NCBI RefSeq assembly: GCF_001625305.1
Contig: NW_017803135.1
Location: forward strand, 262,410 to 326,409
Length of the DNA: 64,000 nucleotides
DNA from: Branchiostoma belcheri
Lineage: Eukaryota > Chordata > Leptocardii > Amphioxiformes > Branchiostomatidae
Reading direction: 5' to 3'
Positions 50,545 to 61,526 of this stretch are shown piece by piece. Below the pieces are notes generated by a model that had not been told where the DNA came from, did not search any database, and saw only the letters and a program-made list of their open reading frames with translations. Each line of letters begins with the position of its first letter. The first letter of the stretch is position 1. The position numbers were made by a program, and so were the translations under genes.

Positions 50545-52785
50545 ATGAGTTCCAGAGTTCAAATTCTGTCCGTTTTTTGTATTCTGCTTGTCCTTGCCCT
50601 GTTCACGGCGTCGTCAGACCAGACTTGCTTTGCGGCGTGTGAGAAAAAAGAGTGGGCTTTCTGCATGCCCGAAGACAAAAACATATACGACATCGCATTG
50701 CTCACTAAATATCACGGCTACCATGAAACTGCGTGTCTTTCCTGTAACGGTCTGACGCATTCTTTTGAAGTTATGAATAGAACAGATGACTTGTGTCTTC
50801 ACCAAGCAGTAGACTGGTTCGCTCTTAGAGCTTTTCGATACGGAAAACTGTCGTCAGAAAAACTCTCCGTTCTCAACTCTGGCTCGATGTGGGCTCTTTT
50901 TCTCATAGTTTCAGGAATAACCGAATTAGGCCACTCTGCATTCGAATCATTCACAAGCCTACGAAGGCTGTATCTTAATTACAACTTGTTAACACACGTC
51001 CCAAGACACCTCTTCGGCGTTTCGAAGCAGTCTAATCTCCAACAGCTTTCGTTATCTCATAACAACATCTCTAGTTTAGACCCTGGATGCTTTGAGAACA
51101 TGAAGAGCCTTTCCGTATTAGATCTTCAGAGTAACGCATTGGTAGGGGTGCAGGGAAATTGGTTCACTGGGTTGAACCAATTAAAAACACTACTTCTAGG
51201 CGAAAACCAAATTTTAACGGTTCCACCCAACGCATTCGAGCATTTAAAAGGACTGCAATTTCTAGACCTAACCAACAATAACGTAGTATGTTTAGACAGG
51301 AATGCGGTGGGGAATAGCAAACTTAGCCAAGTCACACTCAGTGGTAAACATCTCCTGGTCTCCGGAGAATATGCCGCACGCAAAATGGCCTGGAAAATCG
51401 TGGTCCAAAGTTGTACTCTAAAAACAAAACAATGGATAGGGATAGAAGTCGGTGGCATGGTTCTACATATCAACTACGAAGTGCCGGACAAGTTTCATAT
51501 TGAGTGGTTTAGTAGGTCAGTAGTCAGACGCCTGGTACCGCTTGCCACCGACGCATGTAAAATACTCCAGGAAAGCCTTGTGGGTGATGTGACGTTCGGT
51601 CCACCTTTCGTCATCTTAGCAAAGCAAGGAAAAAAAATCTCCCACGTTCCCTTTTCGACTCAGTGTTTGGAAGCGTGGCAAATGGGAGTTGGGATAGAGC
51701 TAGTGCTGAGAGGTGGGCACAGTCTCCGAGTGGCTGGTATTCAGGGCAGCGAGAAACCAGGTTCGCGTAGAGAAAAGGGTTTTAGTGTAGTGGTCGCTAG
51801 GCGACCATCGAAGGGGTCGCAAAGGGCGCCGGGTAATAAAGATGGCGGCAGAGAATTCGAACGTTCTGTTCGAAAATCGCCATGCCTCGCTCTCATTCGA
51901 AGTTCAAAACATGTTTCGGTTTTCAGGGCGCCCAAGTTACAAGACACAGACGATTCACATTGTATTCAGAAGGTCTTTAGCGATGGGAACGGTTTTGGTG
52001 AAAAAACAAATGTTATGAATGCATCTGTAGGAAAAATAACGCCCTCCTTTCCAAATGATGCAACCAAGAGTCAAGAAACGCAGAGCGGCAGAGTTGGGGC
52101 AACGACTGGAGGTTTTTCTCTCGTTCAGTCCGATACAACCTCCAGTGTAGACAGCGGTGGAAATGTTAACATCCCTGTCATTCTAGCCTATGTATTGACA
52201 GGCCCAATCATTGTGATGTTCTTTATTGCACTGTTTTGCTACTACCGAAAGAAATGTAGAAACGATCAAGACAGAGCCAAAGCAAACGATGCAGATTACG
52301 TCGAGATGAGATCGAGGGCTCTCCAGCCTCTCTCGAGTTTTCCTAGCGTCATCCAGAGTGCTGAAGTGCAGCAGTACGAACGCGACACGCTAGAGGCGCC
52401 CCGGACAACACAAAGCGCTCGCGAGAACCGGCGTGGCTCGGCGAGACCATCCTCCCACCCAGGAGCCTTGACAGCACACAACTACGAACAGATAGATGAA
52501 AATGAAGAGTACGACCCGTCAGGACACAACTACTGCGAAATAAAGGATGACGACGTCCCCGGGTTGCCTTTCTATGCCGCCACGGCCGTAGTAAAGTTAC
52601 CTTCTCCTGTCTCTCGTGGCACCAACGCCCGTCTGTATGCGGCATCTCAATGCGCGGAGAAGCAGACCGCCGCTAGTGACCGACTGTATGAGTCGGCTAG
52701 CGACACTGAAACATTCGTGAAGCGGAAATACGGAGAAAACTTGTGTCAGAACGTTCACAGCAGACCGAGAGCACAGACCTTTTAA
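50545..52785 (+). CDS. LRR receptor A: leucine-rich-repeat type I membrane protein, ITAM-like tail (746 aa)
   Basis: Single open frame starting at ATG 50545. Residues 1-26 are a signal peptide (hydrophobic ILSVFCILLVLALF). A Cys-rich N-terminal cap (CFAACEKKEWAFCMPE) is followed by about six LRRs at residues 112-258 (for example LRRLYLNYNLLTHVPRHLF, LQQLSLSHNNISSLDPGCF). A paralogue-specific ectodomain follows, then a transmembrane helix at about 542-567 (IPVILAYVLTGPIIVMFF) and a basic stop-transfer (YYRKK). The tail has Y585-VEM (PI3K-type YxxM), Y647-EQI and Y663-CEI spaced as a long ITAM, plus LYES near 714. It is a paralogue of the gene at 55,321. An additional upstream noncoding exon is possible. 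The ligand is unknown. Confidence 0.9.
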   Translation: MSSRVQILSVFCILLVLALFTASSDQTCFAACEKKEWAFCMPEDKNIYDIALLTKYHGYHETACLSCNGLTHSFEVMNRTDDLCLHQAVDWFALRAFRYGKLSSEKLSVLNSGSMWALFLIVSGITELGHSAFESFTSLRRLYLNYNLLTHVPRHLFGVSKQSNLQQLSLSHNNISSLDPGCFENMKSLSVLDLQSNALVGVQGNWFTGLNQLKTLLLGENQILTVPPNAFEHLKGLQFLDLTNNNVVCLDRNAVGNSKLSQVTLSGKHLLVSGEYAARKMAWKIVVQSCTLKTKQWIGIEVGGMVLHINYEVPDKFHIEWFSRSVVRRLVPLATDACKILQESLVGDVTFGPPFVILAKQGKKISHVPFSTQCLEAWQMGVGIELVLRGGHSLRVAGIQGSEKPGSRREKGFSVVVARRPSKGSQRAPGNKDGGREFERSVRKSPCLALIRSSKHVSVFRAPKLQDTDDSHCIQKVFSDGNGFGEKTNVMNASVGKITPSFPNDATKSQETQSGRVGATTGGFSLVQSDTTSSVDSGGNVNIPVILAYVLTGPIIVMFFIALFCYYRKKCRNDQDRAKANDADYVEMRSRALQPLSSFPSVIQSAEVQQYERDTLEAPRTTQSARENRRGSARPSSHPGALTAHNYEQIDENEEYDPSGHNYCEIKDDDVPGLPFYAATAVVKLPSPVSRGTNARLYAASQCAEKQTAASDRLYESASDTETFVKRKYGENLCQNVHSRPRAQTF

Positions 52786-55067
52786 CAAGATAGAAACCGC
52801 CCAACTTTCTAGCCTCCATAGCATCGATGCCAAAAACTAGGGCTTTTGGGGGTCTTCATGGTCTTTGGGATCTTTTTAAATATGTGCTATTTTCTGATTG
52901 CATATAGACAACAAAGCCGGCCTGCTTGAATTACCCCCGTTTTTTTTTTGAACTGGGCTAATCAGAAAACAGCCGAAGACCGCCAAATCAGCTCTCAGTC
53001 ACCGGGCAACCGAAGCCCACGGCACAGCCACCCAAAACAAAACTTCCGTACCGGAAATAAAGTTGAGACTTGTACATACCTGCATCGTTGATGTTTCTTG
53101 TAACGTCATCAATGTAGTTGATTTTAAGCTTGCATCAATTGTATCATAATAACACGTTAATGTTTCATGTTAAGGTCGATCAACTATATGTATATCGTGT
53201 CGAAAACTGTTTAGTTCTTGTGTAAATGTGTATTTGGATAAGAATATTGTTAAGGGTGTCTTATTGTACCTTTAGATGTTTGTCACCATGATATCTTTAC
53301 TTGAAAATTTTAGCATCTACAGGACTAGCTTTCCCGTTTTTTGTGTGCTTATAGGAGTATCCGTAATCCAGCGGATATTCAAAATGTTATAGTAGTGTTG
53401 ACTTTGTATGGTATAAGAGCAGCTTGCTTGTTGTGTATAGTAGTAATCTATAATGTACAGTAAAGTTTACTGAACAACAATTGTACAACGTATGACATCT
53501 ACTGCCACGAGACTAAGGTACCTTCTAAAACTAGTAATACTATGTAATATTGGATGACAATGTGCTTTTAGAATAGAAGTAATGTATGAGAAATATATCT
53601 CAAGCCTATTTAATAGAAATATTACAGCAAGGTTATTTTCATTTTCTATTTGTTTTTGTGTAATCTAACTGAGCTGTAATCTAATATCGATTAAGCACGA
53701 ATAATAAATGTTATAGTCCCGTATATTTGATCGTCATTTTTTCATAAGAATCATTTCTTAAGTGTAGAATGTAAATCAAAGAAGGACGGGCCGTAATAAT
53801 TCTTCAAATAAATGACTTCTGTGAGAAGAAAAAAGAAAGAAATTCGGTCAAGATAAAAAAAAACGTGGCGTTGGTCAGTCTAAAGATCGCCAGCGGCCGA
53901 CTTAGCCTCTACCAGGCTTCGGGAGGCGGCTGGTAAGAGTAGAAATCGGCCAAATAGATAGATAGCATGCCAGGGGAGTTTGTCTGCTGGGAGAGAACAT
54001 TTTGCCGCACCCGAAGCATGTTCTCTCCCACTAGACAGACTCCCCTGGCATGTTATCTCTCCATTTGGCCGATTTCCACTCTTTTCAGCCGCCTCCCGAA
54101 GGCTGGTAGAGGCTACGGCCGACTAAAAAAGGGCCATTGTTTCTAGGCCTACTGTCTCTATTGAACACATCGATTTCGCAACGTACGCGTCACGTTTAGT
54201 ACTAAAATGCAAAACTTATGACATTTCCACGTCAGTGTCGTTCACCTTATGTATAACTGTTCAGTAAAAGACTTATATTTTTTTACTTATTCTTTTCTAG
54301 ATAGAATTATTAGTCATATATTCATTTTTCATCCTTTCATTTGTTCATTCATTCATTCATTCACGCTCCTTAAGAAAAACACGAGATTGATTTCACATTA
54401 TGCAAGTAATATTTATTGATATCGAGGGTGCTAGCATTGTACAAAGTGAACTAGATAACACAATGAACCAACACTACCTTTTTCTGTACAACATTCATAC
54501 TACTAAAAAAAATTAGTTTGAATTAGTTCACATAGGCAGAAATCGATATTCAAATATTCAAAACACTATTCAGATTACTAGATCGTGAGTAAAAATAACT
54601 CAATAAGGATTCCCTATGTCGACCTGTGGTTTTCTGCTGTCTCTCTGACCAGAGTCTTAAACTTTTGGCCTCCTGTCATTCTACCAGTTCACCCACCCAC
54701 GTGCTGTCAACCTACTCTGTCAACACAAATAGATACACAATTACACAGCTAAACCACTTAAAACAAGACGTCCATACATATCCGGAAGTAACTATACAAT
54801 AGTACATAAATACGGTACCGGCTTAAATTATACCATGGAGTTAGCTCCATTATACGTGTTTTACCAGACTTCTCGGTTTTACATTACATAGCACAGGCTT
54901 CTCTTTCTGACAGCCTCTCTTTCCGGTCGGCGTTTCAGATTATATAATTACTGCCGTCACATACAAGCTATCGCTGTTTTTGTTTACATCATATACTTGT
55001 ACATGCAAGTTATTTGAAGACATATGCAAATTATTCTTAGGATAATCAGCCAACAGTCACCCGTATT
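52786..55067. other. Intergenic DNA between the convergent LRR genes
   Basis: Includes the 3' UTR of LRR-A (AATAAA near 53,056 and 53,703), a foldback MITE at 53,904-54,114, and a minus-strand AATAAA at 54412-54417 that could end LRR-B transcripts. No other gene seen. Confidence 0.5.
53904..54114. mobile_element. Foldback MITE (AGCCTCTACCAGGCTTC family), best copy
   Basis: Nearly perfect palindrome of about 211 bp: agcctctaccaggcttcggg and ggctggtagaggct at the ends, ggccaaatagatag / tccatttggcc, gccaggggagt / actcccctggc and tgggagagaacat / atgttctctccca inside. No coding capacity. Confidence 0.85.
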
Positions 55068-55212
55068 TTGCCTACCACACAGAGGACAACACAGTACTCA
55101 TTTTCACCTGAGCGAAGTGCCTTTCCCAAGGGCACAAGATCGGTGCCATGGCAGGGTTCGAACCCGGAACCTCTTGGTTCCAAGACGAACACATTACGCC
55201 ACACAACCACAT
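55068..55212 (-). mobile_element. tRNA-derived SINE, best-preserved copy
   Basis: On the minus strand it starts GTGGCGTAATGTG (A-box-like), carries a perfect B-box palindrome GGTTCGAACC at 55155-55164, then CTTGTGCCCTTGGGAAAGG and ends near GAGTACTGTG. The spacing suits an internal RNA polymerase III promoter. It is not a functional tRNA: no cloverleaf closes. Confidence 0.7.
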
Positions 55213-55320
55213 ACACCGAACTGTTTTATATTTTGACGTGTGGTAGTGGGCCTGGGCGAGCGGACAACACGCAATGCGCCACAGAGATACCAGGGAGCTC
55301 CCAAAGGTCTGGCTACCAGG

Positions 55321-57819
55321 CTAAGGTAGGTAAATGTCCGACGTACGATTTATTCTACCTTCTCGGCCAGCCATTCCATAAACTGACGGCTCTTGCTCGA
55401 CAGACCGACTGGCATACACGCCCACCACCCCTACAGACGCTGCCGTTTCTGTGTCGACATTATAAAACGAAGCACCCGCGTCTTGTGAAGTGTTGCTGCT
55501 GCTCCCATAGTTCGTATTTTCGTCGCGACGCCTTCTGGTATCGTACGTGTGTTCGTAGGTTGGCAGGTTGTCCTCCATTCGCGAAGAACTGCTATGTGAT
55601 ACCTGTCCAGCTGTATGACCAGTGTCTTGTTCTGTATACGTACAGGGAGAGTGTACCACTTGTGTACTTTCATCACATGCATCCTCATCCCTTATTTCAT
55701 AGTAGTCCTCTTCCTGATTTATTTCATCGTAGTTTGTCATAGCTTCACAAGAGGCATTGTTGTCGTAGATTTGAGACGCAGACTGTGTCTCTGTTGCAGG
55801 CGTTGCTTCAGCGTTTTGGTGGTGCACAACATTCTCTCGAAAACTTGACTGATTTCTAGGGCAATTTGGCTGAATGTCATTGAGATTTTGATTGCGATGT
55901 ACTACCACATTTGTGCGGTCTTCGCGGGTAGAGTTTTCTGTGGAACGTGGGTTTGGGTATGGCAGAAGAACCACCGCCGAACTGGCTTCGTTTCTATCAT
56001 TTTTATGTCTCATTCTGTGGCATACCCAAGCCACAAAACACATCACAATTAGTGCACCCGCCACGGAAGAGATTATTATTAGAGGAAGTCTAAAATTTGT
56101 ACCACCAAGTTTACCTGTAGCGACAGTCGGCTTCGTTTGGGAGGATAACGGTACCTTAGATGTGGCTTCGACTGAGCTGTTTTGTAGTTCAGGGCTAAGC
56201 GTTACATACGATGCAAAGGAGGGCATTGCATTTTCTGTTCTTGTCACTCTGTTGACCGAAATATCCTGACTACTTTTTATTTGATTTATTTTTGTTACTG
56301 GGGTGAAATCCTCGCCGTACATAACTGAAGTCCTTCTCTGAGTGCATGCTGTGTCTACTTTCTGCGTTTTGGGTTCTTGAAAGAACGAAACGTCCTTGTT
56401 TTTCTGTATGAGCGTGAAGCAGGTAACGGTTGATAGTAGTGACTGTTCTTTGTCGCTATCTGTGTCCGAATCATTACCCGAATTACTAGCTGTTTTTGTC
56501 CAGGTATTTGCTACCACGCTCAGTCCTTCCTGTATGACACCTGTATCGGTACGTATTCCTACACTAGATACGCGGAGACTGGATGCACCTTTAAGCGCCA
56601 AACCTATACCCCCAGCCTCTTCCCATTCACCCAAACACTGATCTGAAGAAGTAGTAGACGACTTGTGCCCCCCTCCCCCACCATTGGTCGCTAAGATGAC
56701 GAAAGGAGATTGGGCTTCAAAACGGCCGAGTCGATCCCGCGACTTTAGGCTTTCCAAGGCCGGAGTGCATAGTTCAGGAAAAAGGAGCTCCCCGTACAGT
56801 TTCTTGCTATATTTCGTATGACTTTCCGCATCGTCTGGTACCCTGTACCACTCAATAGAGAAGCTGTCTTCAGTGGTTTGGTAAGTGATATACAAAACCA
56901 TGCTACCGTTTACATGTTCAATGCGTATCAACTGTGTAGTGCCTTGTGGACAGCTATCTAGTACTATATGCCATGCAGTGTTGTGTATAGTCTTCTCCCT
57001 TGGGATCACAAAATGAGTGCCACTGAGCAAGGCTCTACTAAAATTCCCTAGATACATAAGAGATTTCCTATCCAGACACACCAAATTATTGTCGTTCAGT
57101 TCTAGAAGCTCAAGTTGAGCTAAAGGCTCGAACGCGTTCCCAGAAATGGCTTCTATTGGGTTCTTACTTAGAATTAGTGATTTCAATTGGTTCAACCCCG
57201 CAAACCAGTCGTCATGTATTTGTAGGAAGGAGTTGTTTTGTAAGTCTAACGCTTCGAGACCGAGCAAGTTTTCAAAACATCCCGGAGCCAAAGTGGAGAT
57301 TTCGTTGTGAGAGATTGAGAGCTGTTTGAGGTTTAACACTGGCGAAGTGCTGTACCAGTGCCTTGGAATGTGTGTTAACGCGTTATAGTCTAGATACAGA
57401 CTCAGCAAGCAAGTAAAATCTTCGAAAATGGCGTCGGCCAGGCCGGTTATCCCTGTGTTCTGAAGGAAAAGGCTATTAAGAGAAGACTGGTGGATGGCGG
57501 ACAGTTTTTGCGGGGACAGTGTTCCGTACCGAAGGCCTGTGAGAGCTAGCCATTGTACACCTTGAAAACATTTACCTTTCAGCCTGCTAACAACTTCTGG
57601 TGAATCTTGTTGTTCACCGACACATGAGATACATTCTGACTTATAGTAGTTGTGAAATCTGGTGAAAAGCATGTTCTTTATAAACATTTTGTTCTCCGGT
57701 AGGCAGAATGACCACTCTTTCTTCTCGCATTGTGAGAAACACGCCTGCTCTATGTCTGATAACGCGTTTGGGACAAGGGCGACTAGAGCGAACAATATGT
57801 GCAGAAATATCAGCCTCAT
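55321..57819 (-). CDS. LRR receptor B: leucine-rich-repeat type I membrane protein, ITAM-like tail (832 aa)
   Basis: Single open frame from ATG 57819. Signal peptide MRLIFLHILFALVALVPNAL; N-terminal cap CFSQCEKKEWSFCLPE, almost the same as in LRR-A. LRRs include LSLYLDYNALTHIPRHW, LKQLSISHNEISTLAPGCF and LKSLILSKNPIEAISGNAF. A transmembrane helix lies at about 577-599 (IIISSVAGALIVMCFVAWVC). The tail holds Y697-DEI and Y706-YEI in an acidic context (NYDEINQEEDYYEIRDED), aligned with the LRR-A motif but with about seven residues fewer between the tyrosines; further tyrosines occur in YEHTYD and VYASR. The juxtamembrane ectodomain is Ser/Thr-rich. Convergent with LRR-A. It probably arose by inverted duplication, since the upstream blocks also match. 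Confidence 0.9.
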   Translation of the reverse strand: MRLIFLHILFALVALVPNALSDIEQACFSQCEKKEWSFCLPENKMFIKNMLFTRFHNYYKSECISCVGEQQDSPEVVSRLKGKCFQGVQWLALTGLRYGTLSPQKLSAIHQSSLNSLFLQNTGITGLADAIFEDFTCLLSLYLDYNALTHIPRHWYSTSPVLNLKQLSISHNEISTLAPGCFENLLGLEALDLQNNSFLQIHDDWFAGLNQLKSLILSKNPIEAISGNAFEPLAQLELLELNDNNLVCLDRKSLMYLGNFSRALLSGTHFVIPREKTIHNTAWHIVLDSCPQGTTQLIRIEHVNGSMVLYITYQTTEDSFSIEWYRVPDDAESHTKYSKKLYGELLFPELCTPALESLKSRDRLGRFEAQSPFVILATNGGGGGHKSSTTSSDQCLGEWEEAGGIGLALKGASSLRVSSVGIRTDTGVIQEGLSVVANTWTKTASNSGNDSDTDSDKEQSLLSTVTCFTLIQKNKDVSFFQEPKTQKVDTACTQRRTSVMYGEDFTPVTKINQIKSSQDISVNRVTRTENAMPSFASYVTLSPELQNSSVEATSKVPLSSQTKPTVATGKLGGTNFRLPLIIISSVAGALIVMCFVAWVCHRMRHKNDRNEASSAVVLLPYPNPRSTENSTREDRTNVVVHRNQNLNDIQPNCPRNQSSFRENVVHHQNAEATPATETQSASQIYDNNASCEAMTNYDEINQEEDYYEIRDEDACDESTQVVHSPCTYTEQDTGHTAGQVSHSSSSRMEDNLPTYEHTYDTRRRRDENTNYGSSSNTSQDAGASFYNVDTETAASVGVVGVYASRSVEQEPSVYGMAGREGRINRTSDIYLP

Positions 57820-58227
57820 TGCGAAGTCTTCTCAGTTTTCTTTCTTCGTTCCGTTAATATTTGAGAAGCCTTGTTTCTAATTCAAACTCTCAATATCTTT
57901 TTAAGTGGCTATTCCTCCTTGAAAGTGTCGTTGCGGTTTTGTAAAAAAAATGAAAAAATAGAACTTTTGTTGAATCGTTGAAAGTCTTTTTTCTTGCTTT
58001 TCCACAGAAATGTCTAGTTTTGGAAGAAAGATTGTGGATTCTGTCTATGGGTTTTTTTTGAAGCCGTTCTTTGTCCTTCAAAGTCCTGTTATTCAGTCGC
58101 TCATTTGTAGAAAGTTGTGACGAATTGCAAAAAGGTTTATTCTTGAGAAACTAAGTTTTTCCGTACCTTGCAGTTAGGCAAAAGGCTGATACAGTTTCAG
58201 ATACTCGGCCGCGAGAGAGAGAGACAA
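57820..58227. other. 5' region of LRR receptor B
   Basis: Noncoding stretch between the LRR-B start and the conserved upstream block. Sequence close to the ATG (cttcgcaatgag on the coding strand) matches the LRR-A start context. Confidence 0.4.
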
Positions 58228-58405
58228 GTTAACGGAGCCTTGTTACCTGGCTGGACGGCCTGATGCCGGGAGGCTTGGCGGGGATTCCCTCGGAGGTTTG
58301 CACGGAGTCGTCCCCGTGACGTCAGCTGGACAGGTTCGGCGAAAGGCGGGAAAAATCTGGGTTTCTGGCTGTTTGATATCAGCACAGCTTTGCTCTTTTG
58401 CGAAT
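58228..58405 (-). promoter_or_regulatory. Conserved upstream block of LRR receptor B with TGACGTCA
   Basis: Inverted counterpart of 49,885-50,060, 409 bp upstream of the ATG. It has the same TGACGTCA palindrome (58317-58324), flanking gactccgtgcaaacctccga and the ccaggtaacaaggctccgtt stretch. Sequence between the block and the ATG is much less alike, so the block appears constrained or recently converted. Confidence 0.6.
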
Positions 58406-58440
58406 GGCCTGTTGATGCTATTTCTTGAACAGTTAGACTG

Positions 58441-58637
58441 AATAGAATAGAATAGAACAGAACAGAATAGAACAGAATATTATAGAATCGAACAAAATTC
58501 TAATCGAATCGAGTAGAATCAAGGAACGTTACATTACCAGAATAGAATAGAATAGAATAGAATAGAATAGAATAGAATAGAATAGAATAGAATAGAATAG
58601 AATAGAATAGAATAGAATAGAATAGAATAGTATAGAG
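58441..58637. repeat. (AATAG)n pentanucleotide array
   Basis: Long imperfect aatag array, with aacag variants at the left and a short non-repetitive gap at about 58,485-58,540. The Leu/Phe/Tyr/Ser open frames across it are artefacts. Confidence 0.95.
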
Positions 58638-58639
58638 TA

Positions 58640-61466
58640 GATGACAAGCCTTTCTTTCGAGCGTAGGATCTGTGTGGTCGAAATTGAAGCTGGCGAATTC
58701 GGTGCCCACCGGGCTTCCAGGCACTGAATTTATCTCTAGACACAGACTGATTAAATGTACTAACTGAAGGACAAGTGTAGATTGTTTGTTCATTATTTTG
58801 AACAAAAATAAAAAAAATGATTCAGACCTATGCAACAAGTGGCACGACACGTGTGTCGCGTTTGAGGCCAGCGAAAAAAACAAGGCAGGCAATAAAAATT
58901 ATTGCTATGGCGACGATCGAATGTTTATGTAACGTCATGTGTTTTTTATATTTAAAAGATATGTACGGCATTTCAGTTTTCTCTTGCTACTTTTATTTTT
59001 GCTGTTTTATTTTGCTAAACCGAAATGATTCGTTTGTTTATAGAGCAGAGGCTTATAGGGTACTATTAGGCACGCTCCTTAAGCGTTGCCAAAAACGTAC
59101 GTCGGCGACCGCCGGGTACGGCAAACTGTGCTCCTTTACAGCTTTAGCGGATCAAGTCTCCTGGCATGTTATCTGTAAATTTGGCCAATTTCTACTCTTT
59201 CCAACCGCTTCTGAAGCCTGGTGCATGTTGAGGCTAATCTTTTCAGTAAGTTTTTCTGACTACTGCCGTTCCTCGGTAACAACCTTATTAAATCCAAACC
59301 CGTAAAATCCACCGGCACGTGGAAGTGGGCCTGGGCGGGAGGGTAACACTCCCAGCACCCACCAGAAAGCTCCCGATGGTATGGCTACCATGCAGGCTAG
59401 TTTGCAGTGAATATCGTGGCGATTTAAAAAAATTCAAACTCAGACTAATTTGCTGGAAAGGACGTTTGCTCATAACAACTATCCAGAGACAATTTGCCGA
59501 GTTGAATGACCACTGAGTGATGTTTATTACACACCCACGTGTTGGCGAACAGTAAATTGAAAAAAACATGTCTTGATTAATTGGTCCCGAGCTAGTGACC
59601 ACATCATCACATGTGCGCCACGTCTGTCCACAAAAGAGGACTAGGACACGTCTAAAAGTTCCCGAAAAAGTTTGCTGCTGCTGCTTGTGCAACGTTCCCT
59701 ACCTCATCTTCCCATATATTTGGTTATATAGTCATATCATAGACTCTTTATCGAGCAAAAAAGGTCTGGGACTTGGATTGCATTCTCTGGGCACCACAAA
59801 AACTGGTGTGAGTGAACAAAAAAAGTTGCCTTCATCATAAGATCTAAGTGGTATAAGAAAGGCTGAACAAATGACTGAACACACAGAGCTTATGTTGGAA
59901 CAAAGCTTGAACTTTACAATCATGTACAAACAAGGCATTTTCATCTATGTTCTTTCACATCTTCTTTGACTTTGGAAAACTTCGAGCAGGTTGCATGCGA
60001 TTCGAGATCTGCTTCCCTTCCTCTGGCATCGTTTTTGTTATTTGCCAATACGAGTATAACTACATGTGTGCCTCAATACCTCAAATTCCTTGCTGACTCC
60101 CGGTCAGATTCTGAGACCAAGTGGCATCCACTTCTCGAAAAGTCACAGAAAAAAAGCAGTGGATGCTACTTGAAGCATCTGGAAGTTTTCAAATCCAATC
60201 CCGTTCTTAAGTAAATGTTTTCTTGTGTATTGAAAGATGACCTGTTTAGCGGTCAGTGACTCCTTCAGTACGAACCGGCCATGTGAAGCCTGTTGTTCTA
60301 CAGGGGCCCTTGTGGACACGTGGACATTAATGTGCGTATCTAATTTTGTAAATGAAAAAAAAATGTTTTTCTTATTATTACATTCGCACATCCAATTTAC
60401 GCCTACGCTGCGTGTATATGATTGACAGAAACACGTGGATTCTTCTCTCCAAGCAGAGGTTTGGACTTCGGCCTATTTTCGATGTGTTTTGGGGTGTTTT
60501 CATCATCGGGCTTTCTTTTTGCACTGGTATCTTTTATTTTACGAATCGTGATTTCAGAAAATGTTTATTTTCCAAATTTGGTTAAGTATAAAGTTAACAA
60601 TTAAGCTATAAAACAATATTAGCAATATCAGAGTAAACAGCCCTTTCATACACGTATACACACAAAATACGTAACAGTCAATAGTTAAGATATGGAGAAC
60701 AATAGCATAGAAAACACACTTTCCACTAGAATAGAGTCTGTGACCGAACAAATGACATTATCTGTCTATTCGCGATCGGTCAATTTTTACTCTTTCCATC
60801 CACCTCTGAAGACTGGTAGAGGCTATGAGGTTAGATTATGTGCGATGTAGATTTTTTAACCTCCTTGTTGGAGGCGAGGAAAAGATCAGGGTCAATATAT
60901 ATTAATACAACAAGATTCAGGTTACATGATTGAAGTCTTTAAAAATCCATAATATATTGTCCTAATGTTATTTATTCATTTATCTATGTCAATTTTCCAC
61001 ACCGTGGAAGGCATGATGGAACAGGTTGATCAAGTTAGTTGATATATAATTATAATTAGTCATACCAAGCCGTTATAAGGCACCATCTGCCCACTAGTAA
61101 ATTCTAAACGGCTCTAGAATTCTCATGAAATCACTACCAACAGTTACTTCGGCTTCAATGCATTGAGTTTCAGCCAGGATTCTGCAGCTCACATTTTATC
61201 CTTAGTCTCCGCTGCTAGACTAAAAGTGTCGTATTAAAACTGTGTTACAATAAAATTCAGCCAAATAAAAAAAAAGTAAGGAGAATAACAATTGACCAGG
61301 GGAGTTTGAAATGAAACTCTAACATTGGATCCACTTCCTTAGCCAGTCAGACCCAATTTATGCCGAATTCTACCATCCTAATTTCCTTAGGAAGGCCTGG
61401 CGGAGGCTATTTTACCTACAACTGGACGCTAATAAACAAACTCGACGCTGTCCACACTTCTCTGCA
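58640..61466. other. Intergenic DNA between LRR-B and the globin gene
   Basis: No convincing gene; open frames under 165 codons lack domain features. Half-copies of the foldback MITE lie at 59,145-59,235 (ctggcatgttatct...cttctgaagcctgg) and 60,757-60,824 (ctctgaagactggtagaggct), with a possible remnant at about 61,295-61,410. Confidence 0.5.
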
Positions 61467-61522
61467 CCTCACTCCGTCTCCGCTAGCTAGCGCTCTCCCT
61501 CTGCCACGCCCTCCCTGAGGTG
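61467..61522 (-). pseudogene. Tandem copy of the end of globin exon 3
   Basis: About 56 bp just downstream of the globin stop repeat the last part of the coding exon (HLREGVAEGER), then hit a stop (CGC TAG) because of a small change in the gctagc area. 3' part only, downstream of the intact exon. Confidence 0.8.
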
Positions 61523-61526
61523 CACC

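Noticed and set aside
55155..55164. Possible true tRNA gene at the GGTTCGAACC box
   Set aside because: No acceptor stem or complete cloverleaf could be formed, and the same sequence recurs at four other places with a SINE body.
55321..55742. Plus-strand 224-codon frame starting at 55,068
   Set aside because: Its first part is a SINE and the rest is antisense to the tail of LRR receptor B.
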